Positions 16,156-27,053 of a DNA stretch of 32,898 bases are shown here, piece by piece. Both the position numbers and the translations under genes were made by a program. Position 1 is the stretch's first letter. Each line of letters starts with the position of its first letter. The notes beneath the pieces are model-generated. The model saw nothing but the letters and a program-made list of their open reading frames with translations, had not been told where the DNA came from and made no database searches. This DNA is from Phycisphaerales bacterium. Lineage in GTDB: Bacteria; Planctomycetota; Phycisphaerae; WQYP01. The DNA lies in the NCBI GenBank assembly GCA_013044165.1, contig JABEVB010000081.1:1-32898 (forward strand), given 5' to 3'.

Positions 16156-17748
16156 CTACGTTGGCCGAATATTGGCCTTTATTCGGCTCAGCGTTCGGTC
16201 GCGGCCAAGGGCTACAATGGTTTGCAGCAGCGGAGGCGATACCGGACCGCCGCTTAATGCCACGCGCAGCGCCTGGGCGGCGGCGCCTCGCTTTTCGCCA
16301 AGGGACAACACCCGTTCCATGGCAGATTCTAAGCCGGCCAAAGTCCAATCATGCACTGGCTCCAATAGCGCCAGCGATTGCGACAAAAATGACTGTGCCT
16401 CCGGCGTAATCACATGCTTGGTGACAGCTTTAGCATCGTACTGTGGTTCCTCAAAGAAGAAGACCGCATTATGGGCCATCTCGCCAAAGGTTCCGGTGCG
16501 TTCCTTGTACATTTCCAGCAGGTCGCGTTTAAGCTCTTCGTTGGCGCCGGCAAGTGGATAGTCGCTGACAGCTAAAAACCCATTCAAGGCCTGAAGCAAC
16601 ACGTCCGGCGAAGCAGCTCGAATATATTCGCCATTCATCCATGCAAGCTTTTTGCGATCAAAGCGGCCATTGGTCTTACCAATTCCGCCCAGCGAAAACA
16701 GTTGCAACAATTGATCGCGCGTAAGAATTTCACGGTCCTCTCCCGGCGACCAGCCCACCAAGGCTATAAAATTGAGCAACGCATCGGCCATGTAACCGCT
16801 GCGGCGAAAGTCCTGTACATCTATTTCGGGCAATTCAACGCCAATGGCCGCAGCCAGTTTTTGCGCCAGTTGTGTATCCTCATTCTTCTTTCCGACAAAG
16901 GCAGCGATGACTTCCACCGGCACGGCGGCTCTTTCGGCAAGCAGCCGATAATCTGGATCTTTCTGCCGACTGGCATACGCCGCCAGCCCCTGCCGGGCTG
17001 CCCGGGTTTTGTCGCGCTTGGACATCTTGGTGCCATCCATATTAAACACCAGCGGCATGTGGGCATGATGGGGTGGCGTCCAGCCTAGAGCCTTATACAA
17101 CCCTAAATGCTTGGGCGTATTCATCAGATGCTCCTGCGCTCGAAGCACATGCGTAATGCCCATAAGATGGTCATCCACCACAACAGCGAAGTGATACGTC
17201 GGAAAGCCATCCGACTTGCGAATGACGATATCATCATGCTCATCGGCCTTAACCGTAATTGGCCCAAGAATTTCATCCTGAAACGTGATGTCTTCGTGCG
17301 GCATCTCAAAGCGAAGTACGGCCGGACCGGCTCCCGCTTTACTGCGTCCCGGCATGTTGCGACGGTATCGGAATGGACGTTTGGCAGCTTCGCACGCTTT
17401 GCGCATGGCGGCCAACTCCTGTGGCGACTCATACGCTTCATACGCGCGATCTTCTTTCAGCAGTTGCTGCAGATATTCCTCATAGATCGCAAGGCGCATG
17501 CTCTGAAAATAGCCGTTTTTTTTGCCGCCAACCTGCGGTCCTTCATCCCAGTTAAGCCCCAGCCAGAGCATATCCTCCAGTATGCCTGCGGCTGATTCCG
17601 CGGTGGAACGCACTTGGTCGGTATCCTCAATGCGAAGCACAAACTGCCCACCGTGATGACGGGCAAAGAGCCAGTTGAAAAGAGCCGTTCGCGCGCCGCC
17701 AACATGCAAAAATCCAGTGGGCGATGGGGCAAATCTTGTTTTAATCAC
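16156..17748 (-). CDS. gltX: Glutamyl-tRNA synthetase
   Basis: A class I aminoacyl-tRNA synthetase of 530 residues that charges tRNA-Glu. The HIGH-type motif is HVGG (15-18) in FAPSPTGFLHVGG, and the KMSKS loop is KMSKR (241-245) within FNMDGTKMSKRDKT. The catalytic-domain segments LRIEDTDQVRS and YHFAVVVDDHLMGITHVLRAQEH are typical. The C-terminal helical anticodon-binding domain is complete. Cysteines of the zinc motif seen in some GluRS are absent. The start is GTG at 17748, supported by AGGA eight bases upstream; an open extension to 17919 overlaps ubiD and is unlikely. It lies 68 bases after the ubiD gene on the same strand. Whether it also charges tRNA-Gln cannot be decided here. Confidence 0.95.
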   Translation of the reverse strand: MIKTRFAPSPTGFLHVGGARTALFNWLFARHHGGQFVLRIEDTDQVRSTAESAAGILEDMLWLGLNWDEGPQVGGKKNGYFQSMRLAIYEEYLQQLLKEDRAYEAYESPQELAAMRKACEAAKRPFRYRRNMPGRSKAGAGPAVLRFEMPHEDITFQDEILGPITVKADEHDDIVIRKSDGFPTYHFAVVVDDHLMGITHVLRAQEHLMNTPKHLGLYKALGWTPPHHAHMPLVFNMDGTKMSKRDKTRAARQGLAAYASRQKDPDYRLLAERAAVPVEVIAAFVGKKNEDTQLAQKLAAAIGVELPEIDVQDFRRSGYMADALLNFIALVGWSPGEDREILTRDQLLQLFSLGGIGKTNGRFDRKKLAWMNGEYIRAASPDVLLQALNGFLAVSDYPLAGANEELKRDLLEMYKERTGTFGEMAHNAVFFFEEPQYDAKAVTKHVITPEAQSFLSQSLALLEPVHDWTLAGLESAMERVLSLGEKRGAAAQALRVALSGGPVSPPLLQTIVALGRDRTLSRIKANIRPT

Positions 17749-17816
17749 AACTGCAGTCCTTTTAACGTGTACTGATATTCTGGGCTTGCGGAGGCTTGCC
17801 AAGGGCGGCTTTTTTA

Positions 17817-19340
17817 TTAAAAACCATATTCCTTCCAGCGGCGGGTGACAAGGTCCATGGTGCTCGAATCCATGGAAATTTCCTCCGGCCAGTCGCGCAC
17901 CTGGCCCTCTCCTGCCCATTTGCGCGTTGCGTCTATGCCCATTTTACTGCCTGCACCAACAGACGGAGCTGCATGATCCAGAATGTCCAGTGGCCCTTCC
18001 GCTATAAACGTATCACGTCGTGGATCAACATTGGCCGCCACATGAAACATGACATCATCCACACTATGCACGTCAACATCTTCATCAACCACGATCACCA
18101 ATTTGGTCCAGGCCATCTGACCAGCGCCCCATACTGCATGAATGACCTTGCGCGCATGGTAGGCATATTCCTTGCGAATCTTGATGAACGCACAGTTATG
18201 AAACACCCCGAACATCGGCAGGTCGTAATCCATTATGTCGGGCACGATCAGCTTCAACAGAGGTAAAAAGATACGCTCCGTGGCTTTGCCAAGGTAATAG
18301 TCTTCCTGCGGCGGCTTGCCCACGATTGTGGTTGGATACACCGGATTTTTGCGATGCGTAATCGCCGTGATGCGCAGTACAGGGTATTGATCAGCGAGCG
18401 AATAAAACCCGGTATGATCGCCGAAGGGTCCCTCAAGAATGGTTTGCTGTGGATCAGCGTAGCCTTCAATGACAATTTCGCAGTTGGCTGATACCTCCAA
18501 AGGGACCGTTTTGCAGGGCGTCAATTCCAGTGCCCGCCCCTGTAAAAAGCCTGCAAACATGTGTTCATCAAGGCCGGGAGGCAGCGGAGCGGTAGCCGCA
18601 TACGGCAGCACGCTTTCGCCTCCAAGCGTAATGGCGATAGGACACGCCTTCCCCTGTGCCGCCCAGGCGCGAAAATGCCTTGCGCCATCGTGGTGCTTAT
18701 GCCAGTGCATCGCCGCAAGTTGCTTGTCAAAAACCTGCACACGATACATACCCAAATTGCGAGCTTTGGTTTCCGGATGCATGGTTACAACTTGGCCCAA
18801 TGTGATGTATTTTCCGCCATCTTTCGGCCAGCATTGAATAATTGGCATACGGGTGAGATCTGCCCCACCCGTATGCACCACCTGCTGGCACAGGGCTGAG
18901 CCACTGCGTACTTTTGGAGATAAGCCGCCGAGCTTTAAAAAGTCTATTCCTTTGCGAATTTTTTCCATAATGCCTACGGGCATTTCTGGTTTGGTCAGTT
19001 CGGCGATGCGCTGAGCCAGCATCTCAATGCTTTGGCCGCCCAAAGCCATCTGCAGACGCTTTTCCGAGCCAAACGTATTGATGGCAAGCGGCATTTCGCT
19101 GCCGCGAACATTTTCAAAAATAAGAGCTTGGTTGACGCCCGTCGTTCCGTGCCGCGGGTTGACGGCGCCGAACGGCGCAGCACCGGCGCCGGCGTAGGTG
19201 CCATCGGTGCATGGTGATTTGCTGACGCGATCAACAATTTCCGAAATTTCAAGGCGGGCATCTACGGCCACTTTAATGCGCCGTAGCTCACCGGCCTTAT
19301 CCAGTGCCGACAGAAATTCTTGGAGCGTGTCGTATGCCAT
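17817..19340 (-). CDS. UbiD family decarboxylase
   Basis: A 507-residue prenylated-FMN-dependent decarboxylase. In respiratory quinone synthesis this family decarboxylates 4-hydroxy-3-polyprenylbenzoate or, in the futalosine route, a menaquinone precursor; the latter would fit a planctomycete but is inference. Family stretches are LGMYRVQVFDKQLAAMHWHKHHDGARHF (split across about 190-220), GPFGDHTGFYS, PTTIVGKPPQEDYYLGKATE, FIKIRKEYAYHARKVIHAVWG and the end SKMGIDATRKW. The ATG at 19340 fits the family N-terminus (MAYDTLQEFL); an upstream in-frame codon at 19394 would add 18 residues with no homology. No flavin prenyltransferase (UbiX) gene is in the window. It lies directly downstream of atpD on the same strand, in the place where atpC is usually found. 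Confidence 0.93.
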   Translation of the reverse strand: MAYDTLQEFLSALDKAGELRRIKVAVDARLEISEIVDRVSKSPCTDGTYAGAGAAPFGAVNPRHGTTGVNQALIFENVRGSEMPLAINTFGSEKRLQMALGGQSIEMLAQRIAELTKPEMPVGIMEKIRKGIDFLKLGGLSPKVRSGSALCQQVVHTGGADLTRMPIIQCWPKDGGKYITLGQVVTMHPETKARNLGMYRVQVFDKQLAAMHWHKHHDGARHFRAWAAQGKACPIAITLGGESVLPYAATAPLPPGLDEHMFAGFLQGRALELTPCKTVPLEVSANCEIVIEGYADPQQTILEGPFGDHTGFYSLADQYPVLRITAITHRKNPVYPTTIVGKPPQEDYYLGKATERIFLPLLKLIVPDIMDYDLPMFGVFHNCAFIKIRKEYAYHARKVIHAVWGAGQMAWTKLVIVVDEDVDVHSVDDVMFHVAANVDPRRDTFIAEGPLDILDHAAPSVGAGSKMGIDATRKWAGEGQVRDWPEEISMDSSTMDLVTRRWKEYGF

Positions 19341-19462
19341 CGTGAATCGCCACGAAAAGTTGCGAGCCGGGCGAAGCGAGCCCAACGCCCGCAAATGCTT
19401 AAGTCAAACCCGCCGATTGTTTATACCAACCGCGGGCCGGCGCGTCACGCCACAGGGTCTCA

Positions 19463-20983
<1,521 letters not shown>

Positions 20984-21904
20984 CTAACTAAGCGCCTCTA
21001 CGCCGCCCATTAATTCCGACAGTTCGCTGGTAATCTGGCTCTGTCGAGCGCGGTTATACTCGCGCGTAAGTTGCTTGGTCATGGATTCTGCATTTTCCGT
21101 CGCTGCCCCCATGGCCACCATGCGGGCTATTTGCTCCGAAACTGCCGCTTCCACAAAAGCCTGAAATACCAAGGCCTTGAGCGCCTTAGGAATTAAATCT
21201 ACAAGCAGTTCATCACCATCAGGCGTAAACTCATAGCACGTCTTAGGCCGAGCTTTGGCGATTCCACCTGCCGTTTCAGGCGTCGCGGACGCAGGAGCCT
21301 TATCCGTGCCGGCTAATTTAGCCAAAGCCGCCAGTGGAAGCAGGTCTACAACCACCGGCTTCTGCTGCCCTACCGAAATAAAGTGCATGTAAACCATGCG
21401 AATGGCATCTATTTTGCCAGCAATGTAATCGTCGGTAAGCCGATCGGTAAGTTCGACCACTTGAGCGTAGGCCGCATTATCCTCTACGGAAAAGTTGACC
21501 GCCTTACGCCCGGCAAATCTGAAGTACGACGCGGCCTTTTTACCGGCCACGTAAATTTCGACAGAGGACCCGGAACGCTCCGCCTCGTGGATGCTCTTCA
21601 TGGCCAGCCGGAGAAGGTTGCCGTTGTATCCACCGCACAAGCCGCGATTGCTGGCAACCACAAAAATGCCCACGCGCTGAATACGTTCGCGCGGCTTAAG
21701 AAGGGGGTGCCTCGCGCTGGGGCCGGCCGAGCCGGCTACGCTTGCGACAAGTTCGGCCATCTTGTCTACGTATGGGCGAGTGCCCTTGGCCCGCCGCAGC
21801 GCCTTTTGAAACCGCGAGGTGGCCACCATCTGCATCACCCTCGTGATTTTGCGGATGTTGCGCACTGCTTTACGGCGTCGGGTTATCTCGCGTGCTTTTG
21901 CCAT
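20984..21904 (-). CDS. atpG: F-type ATP synthase subunit gamma
   Basis: The central rotor shaft of F1, 306 residues. The N-terminal helix EITRRRKAVRNIRKITRVMQMVATSRFQKA is typical, as are SNRGLCGGYNGNLLR and the C-terminal helix with RMVAMGAATENAESM and LTREYNRARQSQITSEL. A stretch of about 25 residues (roughly 197-222, with APASATPETAGG) is low-complexity and looks inserted relative to the usual protein, which fits a length somewhat above average. The ATG at 21904 has only a weak Shine-Dalgarno (TAAGAA). It lies between atpA and atpD in the normal order. Confidence 0.96.
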   Translation of the reverse strand: MAKAREITRRRKAVRNIRKITRVMQMVATSRFQKALRRAKGTRPYVDKMAELVASVAGSAGPSARHPLLKPRERIQRVGIFVVASNRGLCGGYNGNLLRLAMKSIHEAERSGSSVEIYVAGKKAASYFRFAGRKAVNFSVEDNAAYAQVVELTDRLTDDYIAGKIDAIRMVYMHFISVGQQKPVVVDLLPLAALAKLAGTDKAPASATPETAGGIAKARPKTCYEFTPDGDELLVDLIPKALKALVFQAFVEAAVSEQIARMVAMGAATENAESMTKQLTREYNRARQSQITSELSELMGGVEALS

Positions 21905-21998
21905 AACAAATTCTTACCAAACAACTTTACACGTTTACGCGTCATAGAAGACCGAGTTTCGCGGCTGGCAGCCGTTGCTACCGCGCCATACGGCCCAC

Positions 21999-23567
21999 CT
22001 AAGCAGCCACCGGAGCGTTCATATCCAGAACCTTTTTAACCAACGGTGATCCGCTGCAGAAGGCTTTAATGGTAGCCAGAAGCTTGGCCTCCAGTTCCGC
22101 CGTAAGTTCCTTCTTGGTGCTGATTTCGTCGCGAACAGCCGCACCCGTGGAAGCAAAGTAGTCCAAAAAGTCACGTTCCCACTGGCTGACATCGCGAAGT
22201 TGCACCTGATCGAGCAGACCTTGGGTGCCGGCATATATGACCGCAACCTGATCCACTACTTCCATCGGCTGATATTGAGGTTGCTTGAGCAATTCCACCA
22301 TCCGAGCTCCGCGATCAAGCTGCTTCTGGGTGCTTGCATCCAGCTCGGTGCCAATCTGGGTAAATGCTTCCAAGGCGCGATAGGCGGCCAAATCCAATCG
22401 CAGCGACGCTGCGACCTTTTTGTGCTTCATCGCCTTCACCTGGGCTGAACCGCCTACGCGGCTTACCGAGATGCCCACATTTACGGCGGGCCGAACGCCA
22501 GCGTAAAACAGATCTGGCTCCAGATATATCTGCCCGTCCGTAATACTGATCACATTCGTTGGAATATAAGCCGAGACTTCACCTTCCTGCGTCTCAATTA
22601 CCGGCAGAGCCGTCAACGATCCTCCGCCATTTTCCTTGGAGAGTTTGCAGGCACGCTCAAGAAGACGACTGTGCAGGTAAAAAACGTCACCAGGATACGC
22701 CTCACGGCCCGGCGGGCGACGCAACAGCAGCGATAGCTGGCGGTACGCCTGAGCCTGTTTGGACAAATCATCGTATACGCACAGGGTCGCCTTGCCCTGC
22801 CACATAAAATATTCCGCCATCGCGCAGCCGGAGTAGGGAGCAATATACTGTAGCGGAGCGGCATCCGAGGCACCGGCGTTTACGACAATGGTGTAATCCA
22901 TGGCACCGGCACGCTTGAGCATGTCAACGACACCGGCCACGGTAGATTCCTTCTGCCCTATGGCCACGTACACGCATATAACTTCATCCGGCGTGCCGAA
23001 AAATTTCTTTTGATTGATAATGGTGTCAATAGCAATGGCGGTTTTACCGGTTTTACGATCGCCAATGATCAGTTCGCGCTGGCCACGGCCAATCGGAATC
23101 ATGGTATCAATGGCTTTGATACCCGTTTGCAGCGGCTCTTTCACCGGCTGACGATCCGCAATACCGGGGGCAATGATGTCCACCTTACGGGTCTCGGTAG
23201 CCTGAATTGGCGGTCCGCCATCAATAGCCTGCCCCAACGGGTTAACCACGCGGCCCAGAAGCTGCCGCCCCACCGGCACCGAAAGCAACTGCCCGGTAGA
23301 TCGCACCAGATCGCCTTCTTTGATCTGGAAATAGTCCCCGAGCACAACGGCTCCCACCGTTTCTTCCTCAAGATTAAACACCTGACCATAGATATTATTT
23401 GGAAACAAGAGCATCTCACCGGCCATTGCATTCTTCAAGCCGTAGATGTGCGCGATGCCATCGCCTACTTCAATAACCTTGCCAACCTGGGCGGTTTCCA
23501 ATTTACCGTCGAAACTCGATATCTCGCGTTCCAAAATTGCGGCAATTTCATCAACCTTGAACTTCAT
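21999..23567 (-). CDS. atpA: F-type ATP synthase subunit alpha
   Basis: The non-catalytic nucleotide-binding subunit of F1, 522 residues. The N-terminus ([12 protein letters not shown]) would contact the delta subunit, and the crown domain is followed by Walker A GDRKTGKT (169-176) and DTIINQKKF. The segment [44 protein letters not shown] (read across about 268-311) is characteristic. The C-terminal region with [24 protein letters not shown] is complete. Length is close to that of other alpha subunits. The ATG at 23567 follows atpH after an 87-base gap, and 94 bases separate it from atpG. Confidence 0.98.
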   Translation of the reverse strand: MKFKVDEIAAILEREISSFDGKLETAQVGKVIEVGDGIAHIYGLKNAMAGEMLLFPNNIYGQVFNLEEETVGAVVLGDYFQIKEGDLVRSTGQLLSVPVGRQLLGRVVNPLGQAIDGGPPIQATETRKVDIIAPGIADRQPVKEPLQTGIKAIDTMIPIGRGQRELIIGDRKTGKTAIAIDTIINQKKFFGTPDEVICVYVAIGQKESTVAGVVDMLKRAGAMDYTIVVNAGASDAAPLQYIAPYSGCAMAEYFMWQGKATLCVYDDLSKQAQAYRQLSLLLRRPPGREAYPGDVFYLHSRLLERACKLSKENGGGSLTALPVIETQEGEVSAYIPTNVISITDGQIYLEPDLFYAGVRPAVNVGISVSRVGGSAQVKAMKHKKVAASLRLDLAAYRALEAFTQIGTELDASTQKQLDRGARMVELLKQPQYQPMEVVDQVAVIYAGTQGLLDQVQLRDVSQWERDFLDYFASTGAAVRDEISTKKELTAELEAKLLATIKAFCSGSPLVKKVLDMNAPVAA

Positions 23568-23654
23568 TATGTTACCTCAACAACATCCAAATAAGCCATT
23601 TATGCCGCTGGCGCACGGCGCTTTAAATCTAGCGCCCAACGCCGCAGCGGCCAA

Positions 23655-24254
23655 CTACACCACCATGCGGGCCGAAGCCGCCCGGACATTCAACGAAACC
23701 TGACGCTCCAGTCCCAGTCGCATCGTATCAAGCTGTGTGCGAACGGAGCCATCCACAAGCGTATCGCCTACCTTGATCTGCAGACCTCCAATCAGCAGAG
23801 GATTACACGATACCGTCAGCACCACGGGCCGCTGCAGCTTGGCTCCAATATCGTCGGCAAGGCGCTGCCGAACAGCGTCGTCCAGTGGTTCGGCGGTGAT
23901 AACGTCAACCGCAACTTCTCCACTTTGCTCGGATAGCACCCTGCCAAAGCTCACAAGGAGGCCCGAGACGAGTTCCAGTCGGTCACGTCGGGCCATCGCC
24001 TTGAGTGTCCGCCAGGTAAGCTCATTTAGCTGTGGAGCCAGCAACTTCTCCAGAACGACCATCTTCTCTTCAGACCCAACGGTTACAGCTTCAAAGAAGA
24101 CCCGCGTTCGAGGCGACAGTCGCAGCAGTTCACCCAATGATTCAACGTCAGACCTAACAGCGTCCAATGCCCCCGCCTTGCGGGCAGCGCCAATGAGCGC
24201 CTCCGCGTAAACACGGCATATCGCCAGCGAGTCTAAAAGTTCATATGAAGCCAT
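23655..24254 (-). CDS. atpH: F-type ATP synthase subunit delta
   Basis: The stator protein that ties the top of F1 to the peripheral stalk, 199 residues. The helical N-terminal domain begins YELLDSLAICRVYAEALIGAARKAG; the C-terminal part carries the family pattern VDVITAEPLDDAVRQRLADDIGAKL and GGLQIKVGDTLVDGSVRTQLDTMR. The ATG at 24254 is chosen; an in-frame GTG two codons upstream is equally possible, and neither has a strong ribosome-binding site. It lies 41 bases after atpF in the expected place between b and alpha. Confidence 0.93.
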   Translation of the reverse strand: MASYELLDSLAICRVYAEALIGAARKAGALDAVRSDVESLGELLRLSPRTRVFFEAVTVGSEEKMVVLEKLLAPQLNELTWRTLKAMARRDRLELVSGLLVSFGRVLSEQSGEVAVDVITAEPLDDAVRQRLADDIGAKLQRPVVLTVSCNPLLIGGLQIKVGDTLVDGSVRTQLDTMRLGLERQVSLNVRAASARMVV

Positions 24255-24295
24255 ATTCACGCGCCAGGGTCTTAACCCGGCTTCCTTTTGAGGGA

Positions 24296-24937
24296 CTACC
24301 GTCCGGTGGCCCCGGTTAATTCGCCCAATGATTCTTGAAGCAAGCGGTCGCGATCTATCGGCCCTATCTCGCGCCGTAGAATCTTACCTGCAATCGCAAC
24401 GCTTAAGTCGGCGGTTTTACTGGCAATATCCATAAGCGCCTGATCCCGGGCTGATTCAATATCTTTTATTGCCTGATCTTTAATGCCCAAAGCTTCGGTC
24501 TCGGCCTTACGCCGAATCATGTCCGCCACGCGAACAGCTTCCGTCTTGGCTTTATTCAATTGTTCAGCGGCTTGTCGCTGCACTTCGGCAATCTTTTCTT
24601 CCAGTTGCTTCCGCGTCTGGTCTACACGAGCTTGGGCATCAGTAGCGGCCTGCACACTCTCACGAATAGCCTGCTCACGCTGCTTTAACCCCTGCAATAA
24701 AGGTCGCCACGCAAACTTGCCCAGCACCGCCAGCAAAATGACAAAAATCACCAGCGTAAAAAATGCCATGCCGGGATCTATCGAAAGAAGGCCCCCCGCG
24801 CCGCCACCGCCACCCGAAGGTGCCGCATCGGCCACAGCCGGAGCGGTCAGCGCCAGCGCCACTGCGGCAGTCTGAACCCGACAATTCCACGACGCGCACC
24901 TGCGGCTCGCACGATTTACCTGCAAAATATTAGTCAT
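24296..24937 (-). CDS. atpF: F-type ATP synthase subunit b with signal-peptide-like N-terminus
   Basis: The peripheral stalk subunit, 213 residues. A membrane helix (about 57-75, MAFFTLVIFVILLAVLGKF) leads into a long charged coiled coil rich in Q, E, K and A, as in all b subunits, ending near IDRDRLLQESL. The first 40 residues are unusual: a basic stretch, then VQTAAVALALTAPAVADA, which looks like a cleavable signal peptide, followed by a glycine run. Ordinary b subunits begin at the membrane helix. Start choice is uncertain: ATG 24937 has GGTGG upstream, and ATG 24973 would add 12 residues. It lies between atpE and atpH. Confidence 0.92.
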   Translation of the reverse strand: MTNILQVNRASRRCASWNCRVQTAAVALALTAPAVADAAPSGGGGGAGGLLSIDPGMAFFTLVIFVILLAVLGKFAWRPLLQGLKQREQAIRESVQAATDAQARVDQTRKQLEEKIAEVQRQAAEQLNKAKTEAVRVADMIRRKAETEALGIKDQAIKDIESARDQALMDIASKTADLSVAIAGKILRREIGPIDRDRLLQESLGELTGATGR

Positions 24938-25000
24938 AGCTGAACCACCATTTCCAAACAACTCCTGCTTCATGAGACTGCGAGAATTTCTGCCGCAGTT

Positions 25001-25318
25001 TTAGAACGCACCGTTGCGAACCAGCACAATCATAACCAGCACCAGCAGCAGGAAGGTAAAACCTTCGATAATGGCGGCAGCCAGAAAGAACTGAACGCGA
25101 ATAGTGGTGATTAACTCGGGTTGGCGGGCTGTGGCTTCACACATGCTGCCGCCAATGGAACCTACGCCAGCACCAGCGCCACCCACACCGGCCCCGCCGC
25201 CAATAAGAGCACCCGCAATTTTGACGGCTGCCGCCATACCTGCGACGCTTGCCGCCGGAGCCGCTGCCGCAGCCTGATGAGCCATCTGCGTGGCCGCCGC
25301 TTGTGTTGCTGTATCCAT
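25001..25318 (-). CDS. atpE: F-type ATP synthase subunit c
   Basis: The rotor-ring proteolipid, 105 residues with two membrane helices joined by the loop RQPE (65-68). The first helix has the glycine-rich packing motif GGGAGVGGAGAGVG, and the second carries the ion-binding carboxylate E85 in AIIEGFTF. The glutamine and serine ligands expected for sodium-type rings are absent (valine and glycine stand in their places), so proton coupling is inferred. About 30 residues rich in alanine and glutamine precede the first helix and exceed the usual c subunit length. The ATG at 25318 is strongly supported by AAGGAG seven bases upstream. Confidence 0.96.
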   Translation of the reverse strand: MDTATQAAATQMAHQAAAAAPAASVAGMAAAVKIAGALIGGGAGVGGAGAGVGSIGGSMCEATARQPELITTIRVQFFLAAAIIEGFTFLLLVLVMIVLVRNGAF

Positions 25319-25411
25319 GTGTTTACTCCTTAAAAAAATGTTCCATGAGAACCATCTGTCGCCTTCGAAAGCCGACAACATCACCGGCTTCGGTTCGCCT
25401 GTTTCCAGGGC

Positions 25412-26431
25412 TTAATGGTCACGTATAACTGCCTCGGCAATGTAAGCCGCACTTAGCAGCGTAAAAATAAACGCCTGGAGAAAAGCCTCCAGCAGGTGCA
25501 GCGATTCAAACGCGGTTCCAAACAGTACCACCGGAATACCGATAAGGCTGCGGGCTATGTAGCCCGCAGCCAGAAATATCATGCTGACAAAAACCGCTAT
25601 CACCAGCGGCCCCGACATCATCACGGCGAACAAACGCATGGTCAGCGACAGCGGCTTAACCAGCGTGCTCAGCAATTCAAGAACAAAGAAAATTGGCCCA
25701 AGCAGCCACGGAAGCGGCACCGTCGGCACCATGCCCTTGAAGTAGATGAATATCCCCACCGGTAAAGCCAGCGGCCACGCCAACGGTTTAGGAGCCACCT
25801 CGCAGGTGACCCGGTCGTCAGGCACACCGCTGGTTCCAGCAGCGACGTGACGCCCCTCGCCCAGGGGATGTTCGTCCATACCATGACGCTTCGCATGGCG
25901 GGCGATGCGAATGTGCTCAAGCACCCCCGTCACATGCACCGTAAGAAAGGTGCAAATCGCCAGGCAAGCAGTCACCGTAACGTTGCCCGTCGGTCCGCCC
26001 CAGAACTCCGGAATAGCCAGATTCGAATAATGATTGACCATCTGGATCACCTCATTCACGGGCAGCATGCCCATGAGGTTGCACAGAAGGATAAAAAAGA
26101 AGCACGTCCACAGGTAGGGAGTGAATGTCTCCGCCCAAGGCCCCAGCATCGGATCAAAAATTTCGCGCCGAAGGAAGTCGAGCATCGCCTCAAGCATATT
26201 GAAAACACCCGTCGGCACCGGGTTGCGCTTCATGCGAATGGCCATCGCCGGAAAGATTATCAACATCAATAAGCCGGCGACAATGATCATCAGCGATTGA
26301 TTTGTAATATACACCGGGAAGCCGAACAAATGAAACAACGGCTTGTGAATCAGCCGATGGCCCACCACGCCGCTTAACACATCCGCGTCAGCGAGATTCA
26401 TGAAGGAAGACGCTGTAAAAAGGGAAATCAT
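25412..26431 (-). CDS. atpB: F-type ATP synthase subunit a
   Basis: The membrane stator channel, 339 residues, with six visible hydrophobic segments. The essential arginine is R266 in SLTMRLFAVMMSGPL; the asparagine normally found four residues after it in RLFGN is replaced by valine. The conserved glutamine in the last helix is kept (FLQAFIFTLLSAAYI). A hydrophilic insertion of about 45 residues (172-217), rich in histidine and arginine, separates two membrane segments. The N-terminus is uncertain: ATG 26431 is chosen with GGGA upstream, ATG 26401 is possible, and an open extension to 26539 overlaps the previous gene. It lies between the AtpI-like gene and atpE. Confidence 0.93.
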   Translation of the reverse strand: MISLFTASSFMNLADADVLSGVVGHRLIHKPLFHLFGFPVYITNQSLMIIVAGLLMLIIFPAMAIRMKRNPVPTGVFNMLEAMLDFLRREIFDPMLGPWAETFTPYLWTCFFFILLCNLMGMLPVNEVIQMVNHYSNLAIPEFWGGPTGNVTVTACLAICTFLTVHVTGVLEHIRIARHAKRHGMDEHPLGEGRHVAAGTSGVPDDRVTCEVAPKPLAWPLALPVGIFIYFKGMVPTVPLPWLLGPIFFVLELLSTLVKPLSLTMRLFAVMMSGPLVIAVFVSMIFLAAGYIARSLIGIPVVLFGTAFESLHLLEAFLQAFIFTLLSAAYIAEAVIRDH

Positions 26432-26513
26432 AAAGTCTGCATTGTCCCAACGTTGTCGCCCGCAGGCCCACCGCCCGCCAGAGCAGTGCCGCCGATTAGC
26501 AGGGCCAAGTCTT

Positions 26514-27029
26514 TTAACCCATCCGGGCGCCGGCGTCAACCACAGACGCCGATGGGGCTAACTTGCCGACGCCATATCCCCGTCGCAGGGCTGCCTGTTT
26601 AATAGCCCAGGATTCGGCTAGCGTCTCGGCCAGCAGCATCGCCAGGTAAAAACCCGACATCCAGCTGATCAGCGCCACGCGATGCACCGACTGCGGCCCG
26701 ACAAATACCACCACCGACGCTCCAATCACCACCCCCAACAGCCGTGCCATGTTGGCAAACATGGCACACCTTAGCAGCAGCGAAACCTCCTGCTGTATCA
26801 GCAGAATCATTGGCACCACCGCAATCAGGCCAATGCCGAGGCAAATCGCTGCGGCAAGCAACATCTCATCCCAGCCCGCCGCTCGGCCGGCAAGTGCCAG
26901 CGAAGCCTTCCCCACAATACCAGCCAGCACGATTGCCACCGCCGGAGAAAACGCCAGCGCCAGCCTGACACGGCCTGTGCTGGCTGCCGATGAGCCGGTG
27001 GCAGATGTTGTAACTTTGACGTCACTCAT
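26514..27029 (-). CDS. AtpI-like four-helix membrane protein, copy 2
   Basis: A 171-residue membrane protein with four hydrophobic helices in the position of AtpI, just before atpB. AtpI proteins help assemble the c ring. Assignment to the family rests on position, length and topology; sequence likeness to AtpI was judged only by eye. It shares a clear pattern with the protein at 27508-27966: LLRCA, a following arginine, W-x-x-x-FY in the last helix region, a glutamate, and WA near the end, so the two are paralogues. The ATG at 27029 (AGG close upstream) is chosen; a TTG at 27050, three bases from the AtpZ-like stop, is an alternative. The tail after the last helix is longer than in copy 1. 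Confidence 0.65.
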   Translation of the reverse strand: MSDVKVTTSATGSSAASTGRVRLALAFSPAVAIVLAGIVGKASLALAGRAAGWDEMLLAAAICLGIGLIAVVPMILLIQQEVSLLLRCAMFANMARLLGVVIGASVVVFVGPQSVHRVALISWMSGFYLAMLLAETLAESWAIKQAALRRGYGVGKLAPSASVVDAGARMG

Positions 27030-27053
27030 ATTGCCTGTGTCAACCGACAAACA

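Noticed and set aside
17749-17816. Intrinsic terminator between ubiD and gltX
   Set aside because: The T-run lies on the plus strand and the stem is mostly a direct GGCTTGC repeat, so it cannot end the minus-strand transcript.
19395-19462. A hidden atpC between atpD and ubiD
   Set aside because: The gap is too short for an epsilon subunit and no in-frame fragment resembles one.
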